Positions 18,063 to 26,547 of a stretch of DNA of 64,000 nucleotides are shown one piece after another. Within the stretch, counting starts at the first letter, position 1. The number at the start of each line of letters is the position of its first letter. Below the pieces are notes generated by a model that saw only the letters and a program-made list of their open reading frames with translations, was not told the DNA's origin and searched no databases. Location of the stretch: positions 73,975 to 137,974 of the forward strand of contig CAKQQT010000005.1 in NCBI GenBank assembly GCA_934271235.1, given 5' to 3'. The position numbers were made by a program, and so were the translations under genes. Source of the DNA: an uncultured Clostridia bacterium (GTDB lineage: Bacteria; Bacillota; Clostridia; Peptostreptococcales; Anaerovoracaceae).

Positions 18063-18091
18063 ATTTTAGCTTATTTTACTGTCGGAGTCAA
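18063..18091 (-). promoter_or_regulatory. Promoter of the CNNM leader RNA
   Basis: TTGACT (18086-18091), 17-base spacer, TAAAAT (18063-18068) on the minus strand; start expected near 18056. Confidence 0.75.
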
Positions 18092-18117
18092 GAAGATCTT
18101 CCGTTTCATACATTTTC

Positions 18118-18558
18118 TTAACAGCCGGATCTGCGATTTTTGATGTAGGTCCAGTACTTGCTGCCGATGGCAGTGATGATGAAGCCGAGCGCGATCGCCA
18201 GCGCGATGGTGATGGTATTGTTCGCGTTGGTCATCATGACTTCCTCATCCTTTTCGACAATGCCGAGCATGGTGTAATACAAGCCGCTTCCGGGGATCAG
18301 CGGTACAGCCGCCGTGGTCAGGAAGATCGTCGCAGGCGCTCTGCCGACGCGCGCCATCACTTCCGCAAAGATGCCGACAAAGATCGAGGCGATCAGGTAC
18401 GGAATAAAATAATCGTCAAAGCCCGGCTGTACCAGCAGGTATACGATCCAGGTCAGCGCGCCGCCGATACCGGCTGCCGCCAGCTGCTTTCCTTTCATAT
18501 TAAAAAAAAGCGCAAAACCTAAGGAACCGATAAAGGCCGAAAGAATCTGTCCGATCAT
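18118..18558 (-). CDS. ThrE-like exporter, C-terminal-type subunit (DUF3815)
   Basis: A 146-residue membrane protein with four or five helices (MIGQILSAFIGSLGFALFFNM, AAVPLIPGSGLYYTML). It matches the small partner of split threonine/serine exporters. The start at 18558 overlaps the larger subunit's stop in an ATGA junction, so the two are translationally coupled. Last gene of the valS operon. Confidence 0.88.
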   Translation of the reverse strand: MIGQILSAFIGSLGFALFFNMKGKQLAAAGIGGALTWIVYLLVQPGFDDYFIPYLIASIFVGIFAEVMARVGRAPATIFLTTAAVPLIPGSGLYYTMLGIVEKDEEVMMTNANNTITIALAIALGFIITAIGSKYWTYIKNRRSGC

Positions 18559-19370
18559 AAGATACCGCCTCCCGTCACCAGAATGGACAGCGCGAAGCCG
18601 CACGCGATGACCGCTGCCAGCAGCAGCGAATTGACCAGCCTCAAAAGTCCGGTCGCCAGATCGCCGATCAGCATATCCCGCACCGCGTTGGTCATCGCGA
18701 TGCCCGGGATCTGGATCATGATCGCGCCGATCATGATCTTGTCTGTATGTACGCCGATGCCCAGATGCACCAACGCCACGGACAGAAGGCCCGCGGCAAG
18801 CGCCGCGACAAAGTTGATTGCCAGCAGATTATTATCCCTGCGGCTCAGGATGTACAGCAGCCAGATGACCATGACGCCGACCAGCGCCGACGCGGCGCCG
18901 TCCAAAAGATTCCCTCCGAAAAAAAACGCGAAACCGCCGGCGATCAAAATTGCCGCAAGATAGCGGATCCAAACGGAATAAATCTTTCGCTCCATCACCT
19001 GCGCGAAGTGCTCGGTCAGCTTTTGCAGATCCGGTTTTTCGGCACAGATATAGCGCGACAAAGCGTTCAGATAGTCCAATCTGTCAAAATTTACATCGCT
19101 GCGGACAATGCGGCGGATCTGCGTCAGGATCTCGCCGTCCGGTGCTTCCATCGTCACCTGGATGTTGGAAGTGATGACAAACGCGTTGATGCGGTCGCAG
19201 CCGTACGCTCTGCACATGCGCTCCACACTGTCCTCGACACGGCTGACCTCTGCTCCGGCTACCAGCATTTCCTCGGCAATATCCAAGATCGCCTGCAGCA
19301 GTTTGCTGTAATCGACAGCAGGACGCGCGGCAGCGGCCGCCTTGTTTTGCGTCAGTGTTCCCGTGTTCAT
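18555..19370 (-). CDS. ThrE-like exporter, N-terminal-type subunit (DUF1212)
   Basis: A 271-residue protein. A cytoplasmic N-terminal part (LLQAILDIAEEMLVAGAEVSRVEDSVERM) precedes five helices, including GIGVHTDKIMIGAIMIQIPGIAMTNAVRDML, the signature of the ThrE family. With the small subunit it probably exports threonine or serine. It overlaps the GNAT gene by four bases. Linkage to valS suggests the operon responds to branched amino acid status. Confidence 0.9.
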   Translation of the reverse strand: MNTGTLTQNKAAAAARPAVDYSKLLQAILDIAEEMLVAGAEVSRVEDSVERMCRAYGCDRINAFVITSNIQVTMEAPDGEILTQIRRIVRSDVNFDRLDYLNALSRYICAEKPDLQKLTEHFAQVMERKIYSVWIRYLAAILIAGGFAFFFGGNLLDGAASALVGVMVIWLLYILSRRDNNLLAINFVAALAAGLLSVALVHLGIGVHTDKIMIGAIMIQIPGIAMTNAVRDMLIGDLATGLLRLVNSLLLAAVIACGFALSILVTGGGIL

Positions 19371-19894
19371 AGCTTCTCCTGCTCTGCCTGCGCCGCTGTT
19401 TTTTCGGGTTTATCCAATTCCAGCTTCATGACCTCCGGATGGCAGCTGACCTGATACTGCGGACATTGCTTGCATTCAAAGAAATTCGGCGCGTCCTGCG
19501 GATCAATGGCCGTAAAGCCCAACGTACGGAAAAATCCCGGTGCCCGAGCGACCAGATAGATCGCGTCGCCGCCTCTTTTCAGCACTTCCTGTTTCACCTT
19601 TTCCACCAGCATCTTGCCGAGCCCGGCTTTGCGCAGCGCCGGATCGACGGCGATCCCGTCGATGATGTAACGTCCCTCCCGCAGCGCCAGCACGCAGCCT
19701 GCAGCCAACGCGTCCTTTCCGTCGGTATGGGCCTCCTTGACATGCGTCAGATCGTCCTGCACGGCTTGGCTGATCTTCCAGCATTTGATGATATCGGTGT
19801 CAACTTCCTCATCGCCGTCGAATTCCAGGCCGTTCTTTACGAAAAATTGTACCAGACGCTCATATTCGTCTGTCGTGCGCATGATAAATTTCAT
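19367..19894 (-). CDS. GNAT family N-acetyltransferase
   Basis: A 175-residue acetyltransferase beginning MKFIMRTTDEYERLVQFF, chosen because AAGGAG stands seven bases upstream. The acetyl-CoA site is visible as IDGIAVDPALRKAGLGKMLVEKV. A C-terminal motif CKQCPQYQVSCHPEVM with three cysteines may bind a metal. The substrate is unknown. It lies between folC and the ThrE pair. Confidence 0.88.
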   Translation of the reverse strand: MKFIMRTTDEYERLVQFFVKNGLEFDGDEEVDTDIIKCWKISQAVQDDLTHVKEAHTDGKDALAAGCVLALREGRYIIDGIAVDPALRKAGLGKMLVEKVKQEVLKRGGDAIYLVARAPGFFRTLGFTAIDPQDAPNFFECKQCPQYQVSCHPEVMKLELDKPEKTAAQAEQEKL

Positions 19895-19928
19895 CTGTTT
19901 TCTCCTTATCCTTGTATCCCTTTTTCTT

Positions 19929-21275
19929 TTACCGCGGTCCACTCGCCAGCAGACTGCGCAGCACCCCGCGGATCTGTCCGATCAGATACAGAGAACCCGC
20001 GAACAGGATCACGTCGTAATCCTCTTTGCGGCGCAGAGCCTCGCAGACGGCTTCTTCCGCGTCCGCGTCCGCCTCGCAGCGCGCGCCGAGCTTCTCTATG
20101 GCGGCTTTCAGATCCTCTTTTTTCATTCTGCGCGGGTTCACCGGCTCCGTGGCGATAAAGTCACTTGTAATGTCTCGGAATGTCTCCAAGATCCGTGCGG
20201 TATCCTTGTCAGCCAGCATGCCGGTTACCAGCAGGATCCTCTTCCGCGGACAAAAGTCTTTGACCGCATTGCGCAGGACATTGGCACCGTCCGGGTTATG
20301 CGCGCCGTCGATGATCACGACCGGCTTCGCGTTCGGTGCGGTCAGCACTTCGAATCTGCCGATCTGCTTGGCTTTTTGCATGCCGCTGTATAATTTATCC
20401 CGTTGTATCTGCACATCGCCGCGTTCTTCGAGCAGATTGATGGCCGAAAGCGCCGCGATCGCGTTTTCGATCTGATGCTCCCCGACCATGGAGATCCGGA
20501 GATCCTCAAACAGCACGCCTTGAAAGTCTGCATCAAAGCAGCTGCCGGAAAGTCCCTGCTCCTTGATCTTATACGGAATGTTCCGAGTTTCGAAGAACAG
20601 CGAACCGTGTTCGGCCGCGGTCCGTTCGATCACTTCCAAGGCTTCCGGCGCTTTCGCGCTGGTCACCACCGGGCAGCCGTCCTTAATGATGCCGGCTTTT
20701 TCCCAGGCGATCTGTGCCAGCGTATTGCCGAGCCGGTCGGTATGGTCGTAAGAGATCGAGGTGATGACCGAAATCAGCGGCGTTTTACAGACATTGGTCG
20801 AATCGCCGCGTCCGCCGAGGCCTACCTCCAGCACGACATAGTCTGCCCCTTTTTCGTAAAAATACAAAAAAGCGATCGCCGTGATGACCTCAAATTCCGT
20901 CGGAGACTGCTTGCCCGCATCGACCATGACCTGCACCTTTTCCAACACGCGGTCGGTATATGTAGCCAGATCTTCGTCGCTGATATAGGCGCCGTCCAAC
21001 TCGATCCGTTCGTTGAAAACTTCCAGGAACGGCGAAGTATACAGGCCGGTGCGGTAGCCGTTTTCCTGCAAAACAGAATACAGATAACGGCAGACAGAGC
21101 CCTTGCCGTTGGTCCCCGCTACATGGATCACCTTGAGTTTGTCCTGCGGATCATCCAGCAGGTGCAATAGTTCCGTCATGCGTTCCAGTCCGAGGATACT
21201 GCCGAATTTTTCAAATGCATGAATTTTGCCGATGGCGCCTGCGGCGCCGTCGGCATATGGTTTGTTGTCTATCAT
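19929..21275 (-). CDS. folC: Folylpolyglutamate / dihydrofolate synthase
   Basis: A 448-residue Mur-ligase-fold enzyme that adds glutamates to folate (and may also make dihydrofolate). Motifs: P-loop IHVAGTNGKGSVCRYL, TSPFLEVFNERIE, and VVIIDGAHNPDGANVL. Its start overlaps the valS stop by four bases. valS-folC is a standard Bacillota gene pair. Confidence 0.96.
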   Translation of the reverse strand: MIDNKPYADGAAGAIGKIHAFEKFGSILGLERMTELLHLLDDPQDKLKVIHVAGTNGKGSVCRYLYSVLQENGYRTGLYTSPFLEVFNERIELDGAYISDEDLATYTDRVLEKVQVMVDAGKQSPTEFEVITAIAFLYFYEKGADYVVLEVGLGGRGDSTNVCKTPLISVITSISYDHTDRLGNTLAQIAWEKAGIIKDGCPVVTSAKAPEALEVIERTAAEHGSLFFETRNIPYKIKEQGLSGSCFDADFQGVLFEDLRISMVGEHQIENAIAALSAINLLEERGDVQIQRDKLYSGMQKAKQIGRFEVLTAPNAKPVVIIDGAHNPDGANVLRNAVKDFCPRKRILLVTGMLADKDTARILETFRDITSDFIATEPVNPRRMKKEDLKAAIEKLGARCEADADAEEAVCEALRRKEDYDVILFAGSLYLIGQIRGVLRSLLASGPR

Positions 21276-24001
21276 GATAATTTTTCCCTAATGGAGGCAA
21301 TCTGTGCGGAAACCTTGGCCAGCATTTCCTCATACATCGCCAGTTTTTCCTTTTCTGCCTGGATCTTCGCTTCCGGCGCCTTGTTCACAAAGCCCGGATT
21401 GGAGAGCATGCCCGTCGAACGTTTGACTTCGCCCTGCAGGCGTTTTTCTTCTTTTTCGAGTCTGGCCAGCTCTTCCGCGAAATCGACCAGATCGTCGAGC
21501 GGGATATAAATCTCCGCGCCGTCGATGACCGCGGATACCGCGTCTGCCGGCACCTCTGCCTTGCTGCTCGCGAAAGTGATCTCCGTGATGTTGGCAAGGT
21601 TCTTCAGATAAGTCTCGCCGCGCTGCATGGTCTCTGCCTTGTCACTGCTCGCCAGAATGATGGCTTTGATCTTCTTGGACGGCGCTACATTCTTCTCTGC
21701 CTTGATGTTGCGGATCGCCTTGATCGCGTCCATCGCCATCTCTACCGTCTTGACAGCCTGCGGATAGACATAATGCAGGCTTGTTTCCGGCCATGCCGCG
21801 CTGATCAGATAGCCCTGTTCGTCCTCGCCGTGCGGCAGGAAGCCCCAGATCTCTTCAGTGATGAACGGCATGAACGGGTGCAGCAGCTTGAGCATGTTCT
21901 TCAGGCACATCACTAAGACGAAACGAACGACTTTTTTATCTTCTTCATCCTCGCCCCACAGTCTTGCCTTGACCAGTTCGATGTACCAGTCGCAGTATTC
22001 GTTCCAGATCAGGTCGTAAACACGCTGACCGGCTAACGCCAGATCGTAGCGTTCCATCGCGTTGTTGACGTATTCGATCGCGTCATTGACGCGGTTGATC
22101 ATCCATTTATCTTCATCCCGCAGCGGAATGTTCGCGAAATTCGTGGTGTTCGCGCAGGCACCGCCGCAGCAGTCCTCGCAGCATTTTGCCAGCGGCTTGA
22201 ACTCACCGGCATCGTCCTGCAGGTTCATGATGACAAATCGGGACGCGTTCCACAATTTATTCGCGAAGTTTCTGGAGTTTTCCAGTCGGTCCTCGGTGAA
22301 ACGCATGTCGTTGCCCGGCGTGATACCGGTGGAAAGCATGAAGCGCAGCGCGTCCGCGCCGTATTTGTCGATGATCTCCAGCGGGTCGATGCCGTTGCCC
22401 AGTGATTTGGACATCTTGCGTCCCTGTGCGTCGCGTACCAGGCCGTGGATATAAACATCGTGGAACGGTACCTCGCCCATGTATTCCAGACCGGAGAATA
22501 CCATTCTGACAACCCAGAAGAAGATGATATCATATCCGGTCACCAGTACGTCAGTCGGGTAGAAATAATCCAGTTCCGGCGTTTTTTCCGGCCAGCCGAG
22601 CGTGGAGAACGGCCATAACGCGGAAGAAAACCAGGTGTCCAGGACATCTTCGTCCTGCTTAAAGTGCGTACAGCCGCATTTCGGACATTTTTCCGGCGTA
22701 TCGTAAGCAACGACGATCTCACCGCAGTCCTCGCAGTAATAAGCCGGGATCCGGTGGCCCCACCAAAGCTGACGGGAAATACACCAGTCCTTGATGCCTT
22801 CCAGCCAGTGCAGATAGATCTTTTCAAAACGTTCCGGGATATGTCTGAGCTTGCCGTTTTTCGCGACCTCGATCGCCGGCTTCGCGAGTTCTTCCATCTT
22901 TACGAACCACTGCTCGGATACCATATCCTCGATGACCGTATGGCAGCGGTAGCAGGTGCCCATCGGAATGACCTTTTCTTCGGTCTTGATCAGATAACCG
23001 GCTGCTTCCAGATCGGCTACCCAGTTTTTACGGCACTCGTAACGATCCTGGCCCTCATATTTGCCTGCCAGCGCATTCATCGTCGCATCTTTGTTGATAC
23101 AGGAAACGACCGGCAGTCCCGCACGCTGTCCGACTTCAAAGTCGTTCGGGTCGTGCGCCGGGGTGATCTTTACCGCGCCGGTACCCTTTTCAGGGTCCGG
23201 ATATGGGTCGGCGATGATCGGGATCTCCTTGCCTACCAGCGGCAGGATGACTTTCTTGCCGACAACCGCCTTATAGCGTTCGTCATCCGGATGTACCGCG
23301 ATAGCCTCATCGGAGAACATGGTCTCCGGTCTGGATGTCGCAACGATGATACCGTCGAAATCAGCCGTCGGCTCTACTGCCGGATATTTGAAATACCAGT
23401 ACTTTCCGTTTTTATCTTCATGCTCGACTTCCGCGTCCGAAAGCGACGTGCCGCACTGAGGACACCAGTTGACCAGGCGGTTTCCTCTGTAGATCAGACC
23501 TTTTTGATATAACTTGATGAACGCCGCCTTGACTGCCTGGTTGCATCCCTCGTCCATCGTGAACCGTTCACGCGACCAGTCGCAGGAGTCGCCGAGCTTG
23601 CGGCACTGACGGGTGATGCGTCCGCCGTATTCTTCTTTCCATGCCCAGGCGCGCTTCAAGAATTCTTCTCTGCCCAGATCTTCTTTTTCCAAGCCCTCAT
23701 CGGCACGGATCTTTTCTACAACTTTGACCTCTGTCGCAATGCTGGCATGATCGGAGCCCGGCAGCCATAATGCGCTGTAGCCCTGCATCCGCTTCCATCT
23801 TGTCAATACATCCTGCAAGGTCTGGTCAAGCGCGTGTCCCATATGCAGCTGCCCGGTGATGTTTGGCGGCGGCATGACGATCGTGAACGGCTTTTTGTCC
23901 GGATCCACTTCCGCCCGAAACGCGCCGTTGGTTTCCCACATTTCGTAGATACGATCTTCGAAATCTTTCGGATTATAGGTTTTTGCTAAGTTTTTTTCCA
24001 T
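21272..24001 (-). CDS. valS: Valyl-tRNA synthetase
   Basis: A 909-residue class I synthetase. HIGH motif in PPNITGQLHMGHALDQ, editing domain in the middle with zinc-type cysteines near CEDCGEIV and CPKCGCTH, KMSKS motif in GRKMSKSLGNGIDP, and a C-terminal coiled-coil tRNA-binding arm. Controlled by the T-box leader immediately upstream. Confidence 0.98.
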   Translation of the reverse strand: MEKNLAKTYNPKDFEDRIYEMWETNGAFRAEVDPDKKPFTIVMPPPNITGQLHMGHALDQTLQDVLTRWKRMQGYSALWLPGSDHASIATEVKVVEKIRADEGLEKEDLGREEFLKRAWAWKEEYGGRITRQCRKLGDSCDWSRERFTMDEGCNQAVKAAFIKLYQKGLIYRGNRLVNWCPQCGTSLSDAEVEHEDKNGKYWYFKYPAVEPTADFDGIIVATSRPETMFSDEAIAVHPDDERYKAVVGKKVILPLVGKEIPIIADPYPDPEKGTGAVKITPAHDPNDFEVGQRAGLPVVSCINKDATMNALAGKYEGQDRYECRKNWVADLEAAGYLIKTEEKVIPMGTCYRCHTVIEDMVSEQWFVKMEELAKPAIEVAKNGKLRHIPERFEKIYLHWLEGIKDWCISRQLWWGHRIPAYYCEDCGEIVVAYDTPEKCPKCGCTHFKQDEDVLDTWFSSALWPFSTLGWPEKTPELDYFYPTDVLVTGYDIIFFWVVRMVFSGLEYMGEVPFHDVYIHGLVRDAQGRKMSKSLGNGIDPLEIIDKYGADALRFMLSTGITPGNDMRFTEDRLENSRNFANKLWNASRFVIMNLQDDAGEFKPLAKCCEDCCGGACANTTNFANIPLRDEDKWMINRVNDAIEYVNNAMERYDLALAGQRVYDLIWNEYCDWYIELVKARLWGEDEEDKKVVRFVLVMCLKNMLKLLHPFMPFITEEIWGFLPHGEDEQGYLISAAWPETSLHYVYPQAVKTVEMAMDAIKAIRNIKAEKNVAPSKKIKAIILASSDKAETMQRGETYLKNLANITEITFASSKAEVPADAVSAVIDGAEIYIPLDDLVDFAEELARLEKEEKRLQGEVKRSTGMLSNPGFVNKAPEAKIQAEKEKLAMYEEMLAKVSAQIASIREKLS

Positions 24002-24074
24002 TTGTGTCAGATTTCCTTTCTGTAAATAGATTGCGGCCGCTTGGGAAAAGAGCTTCTCCCGGATCTTATCTCAG

Positions 24075-24301
24075 AAAAAAACGTCCCTCGCAAGGCCGTT
24101 CGGCTTTGCAAAGGACGAAAATAACATTCCGCGGTACCACCTTTGTTCCTGCTTTTGTCAAGCAGACCCTCATTGATCTCAAAACTCGGAAGCAACCTTC
24201 AGAAAACGCATCCTTGCGGGACTCTCAGCCTCGGTCCCGATTCTCTGTAAAGCGCGGCTTTCCCTACTCCTCTTCGTCATCGTTTCTATTGGATTTTCAA
24301 T
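24075..24301 (-). promoter_or_regulatory. T-box leader of valS (valine)
   Basis: The minus strand carries the T-box sequence GGTGGTACCGCGG at 24129-24141, followed by a terminator hairpin (24082-24117) and T run (24075-24081). Stem I begins with a GAGGAGTAGGG segment; on its 3-prime side a GAAG-GTT-GC sequence places a GTT valine codon (24194-24196) in the specifier position. Uncharged tRNA-Val would favour the antiterminator and allow valS-folC-GNAT-ThrE transcription. Confidence 0.93.
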
Positions 24302-24307
24302 AGAAAC

Positions 24308-24336
24308 ATTGTATAACGCGAGCGCCTGCTTGTCAA
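24308..24336 (-). promoter_or_regulatory. Promoter of the valS operon
   Basis: TTGACA (24331-24336), 17-base spacer, TACAAT (24308-24313) on the minus strand, directly ahead of the T-box leader. Confidence 0.85.
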
Positions 24337-24342
24337 GAAAAA

Positions 24343-26547
24343 TCAGATAACTTTTGTCTCCTCCAGTTTTTCGTTAAACGCTTCATTCAAGCGGATGATC
24401 GGCTTTCTCAGCACCAGGCCCAAAAGCAGCGACGCGATCAAGTAAAGGCCGAGGATCCCCAGCTCTTTCCAGTAGACATTGCCGTAAAATCCCGCGATGC
24501 ACTCGCGCATAGCCGCCATGCTGTGCGTGAACGGCAGCAGCACATACAGTTTTTGGAAGAATGTCGGTGTCATCTCGATCGGGAACGTTCCGCCGGAACC
24601 CGCTACCTGAATGACCATCAGGACGACGCAGATCGCTTTCCCGATGTCGCCGAAGGAAACCGTCAGCGTGTACAGCAGATTGACAAATACGATGCTGGTA
24701 AACCAGCCCGCGAGCATAAAATAAAACGGATGCTCACACTGGATCTCCAGGAAGTACAGATCGCCCAGACAGATCAGTCCGCTCTGCAAAAGTCCGATGA
24801 TCAAGAACAGGATATATCTTCCCAGATACAGCTGCGCCGGCGTCACATCGGCAAGCTCCTCCTGCCGTTTGCGGTCCACGTTGACTTTCATCATCGCCAC
24901 CAGCACAACGCCGCCGACCCAGATCGCCAGAACGGAGTAGAACGGCGCCATGGCTGATCCGTAATTCTCTACCGGATAATACTTTATGGTGTTCAGCTTC
25001 ACCGGGGCTGCCAGAAATTCACTGACCTCTGTCGGATCCGTGCCGAGGATCTCATCCAATTCCTCCGTATCGCTGTCCTGTACTGCCTTGTTGATCTTGG
25101 CGGATACGCGGCGGATCTCTTTCGCGCCGCTGCGGATCATGCCGGAAGTATCTTCGAGCGCCGCCTGCAGCTTGATGAGATTACCGGAAAGATCACCGGT
25201 GCTGGCGTCGATCTGCGCCGCCGCTGCATCCAGCTGATCCAGCAGGTCGACTGCCGCGTCTCCGGAAGCGTCGAAGCTGTCGATCAGCTGCAGGATCTTC
25301 GTTTCCACATTGGCTTCATAATCCGCCTGCAGTTCCGAGGCCGCCAGGTAATTTCCCTCGATTTCCGCTTTCAGCGTCTGCCGCTTCTGCTCGATCTCAC
25401 GCTCGGTACGATACAGATCGTTTGCCGCGCCTTGCAAGTCATCCCGCAGCGCGCTCTGCAGATCGATCTGCTTCTGCAGATTGCGGATCATGCGATCCAG
25501 CGCGTCCTGCGTGATGCCCGCGAACTCCGGCAGGTTGTCCCGCAGTTCCTGCAGGTTCTGTTTGACTTTTTCCGCCGCCTGTACCTGCTGATCGACCTTG
25601 GCCGCAAGCTCCGCGAGCACCTTTTGTCCGGCTTCCATATCCTGATACAGAAGATCCATCGCCGCGTCTGCCTGCTTGGCGATCTCCTGATAGCTTTCTT
25701 TCGTCTGCCGCAGCGCCAGATTGACCGCTTCCGTCGTCCCGGTCACCGCACCGGACAGGCTCGATATCGTCTGCGTGACCTGCTGCAGATCTTTCTGTGC
25801 CTTGCCCGCCTTGCCGACTGCCGCGTCCAGCATCTCCGCGGAGCTGTCGGTCACGCGGCTCAGCGAGGAAACGATCGACGCGAACGTATCGACCAGATCG
25901 GCGGAATCATCCAGCTCGCCTGCCAGTTCCTGCAGGTTCGCCGTAAAATTCTCCATCGTTTCCTTGCCCTCGGTTTCATCGAGGACCTGCGTCAGTCCTT
26001 CCAGAATGTCGAGACCGACTTCCGTGACGGTCTGCGCGAAGACCTGATCGATCTGTTTCTGCACCGCGCTGGCGCCCTTGTCCGTGATCTTCGGCGCGAT
26101 CGCGTTTTCTTTTTCATTCAGATAGTATAAAATATCCGACCGCTGGATCCGTTCTTTTGAAAACAGGCTCATGATGTCACGGCTGAAAGACTCCGGCAAT
26201 ACGATCGCCGCGTAGTATTTCCCCGATTTGACCCCCTGGACCGCCGCATTTTCATCCGTAAAGATCCAGTTCAGCTGTTTGTTCTCGTGCAGGTTCATCT
26301 CGACCTGATCGCCGACGTTCAGCGTGATCGGAAAAAGACTTCCCCGATAGCCTTCGTCCATGTTGGCGACCGCGACTTTGAGGTTGCCGGTGCTGCCGTA
26401 GGGATCCCAGCTGGCGGCGATATTGAACCAGGCGTACAGAGACGGAACGATCGTCAGTCCCATGACCACGATCCAGGCGATCGTGTTGTTGCGGATCTTT
26501 TTCAGATCACCGGTAAAGATCTTACCGATATTGCGCAGTGTCTTCAT
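24343..26547 (-). CDS. YhgE/Pip family membrane protein
   Basis: A 734-residue protein with one N-terminal helix (IAWIVVMGLTIVPSLYAWFNIAASWDPYG), a long exported region rich in coiled coil (about 180-470), and five or six C-terminal helices of ABC-2 permease type. NVGDQVEMNLHENKQLNWIFTDE is characteristic of the YhgE/Pip family, which includes phage-infection protein and proteins near type VII secretion loci. Function is not established. Overlaps the upstream paralogue by four bases. Confidence 0.9.
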   Translation of the reverse strand: MKTLRNIGKIFTGDLKKIRNNTIAWIVVMGLTIVPSLYAWFNIAASWDPYGSTGNLKVAVANMDEGYRGSLFPITLNVGDQVEMNLHENKQLNWIFTDENAAVQGVKSGKYYAAIVLPESFSRDIMSLFSKERIQRSDILYYLNEKENAIAPKITDKGASAVQKQIDQVFAQTVTEVGLDILEGLTQVLDETEGKETMENFTANLQELAGELDDSADLVDTFASIVSSLSRVTDSSAEMLDAAVGKAGKAQKDLQQVTQTISSLSGAVTGTTEAVNLALRQTKESYQEIAKQADAAMDLLYQDMEAGQKVLAELAAKVDQQVQAAEKVKQNLQELRDNLPEFAGITQDALDRMIRNLQKQIDLQSALRDDLQGAANDLYRTEREIEQKRQTLKAEIEGNYLAASELQADYEANVETKILQLIDSFDASGDAAVDLLDQLDAAAAQIDASTGDLSGNLIKLQAALEDTSGMIRSGAKEIRRVSAKINKAVQDSDTEELDEILGTDPTEVSEFLAAPVKLNTIKYYPVENYGSAMAPFYSVLAIWVGGVVLVAMMKVNVDRKRQEELADVTPAQLYLGRYILFLIIGLLQSGLICLGDLYFLEIQCEHPFYFMLAGWFTSIVFVNLLYTLTVSFGDIGKAICVVLMVIQVAGSGGTFPIEMTPTFFQKLYVLLPFTHSMAAMRECIAGFYGNVYWKELGILGLYLIASLLLGLVLRKPIIRLNEAFNEKLEETKVI

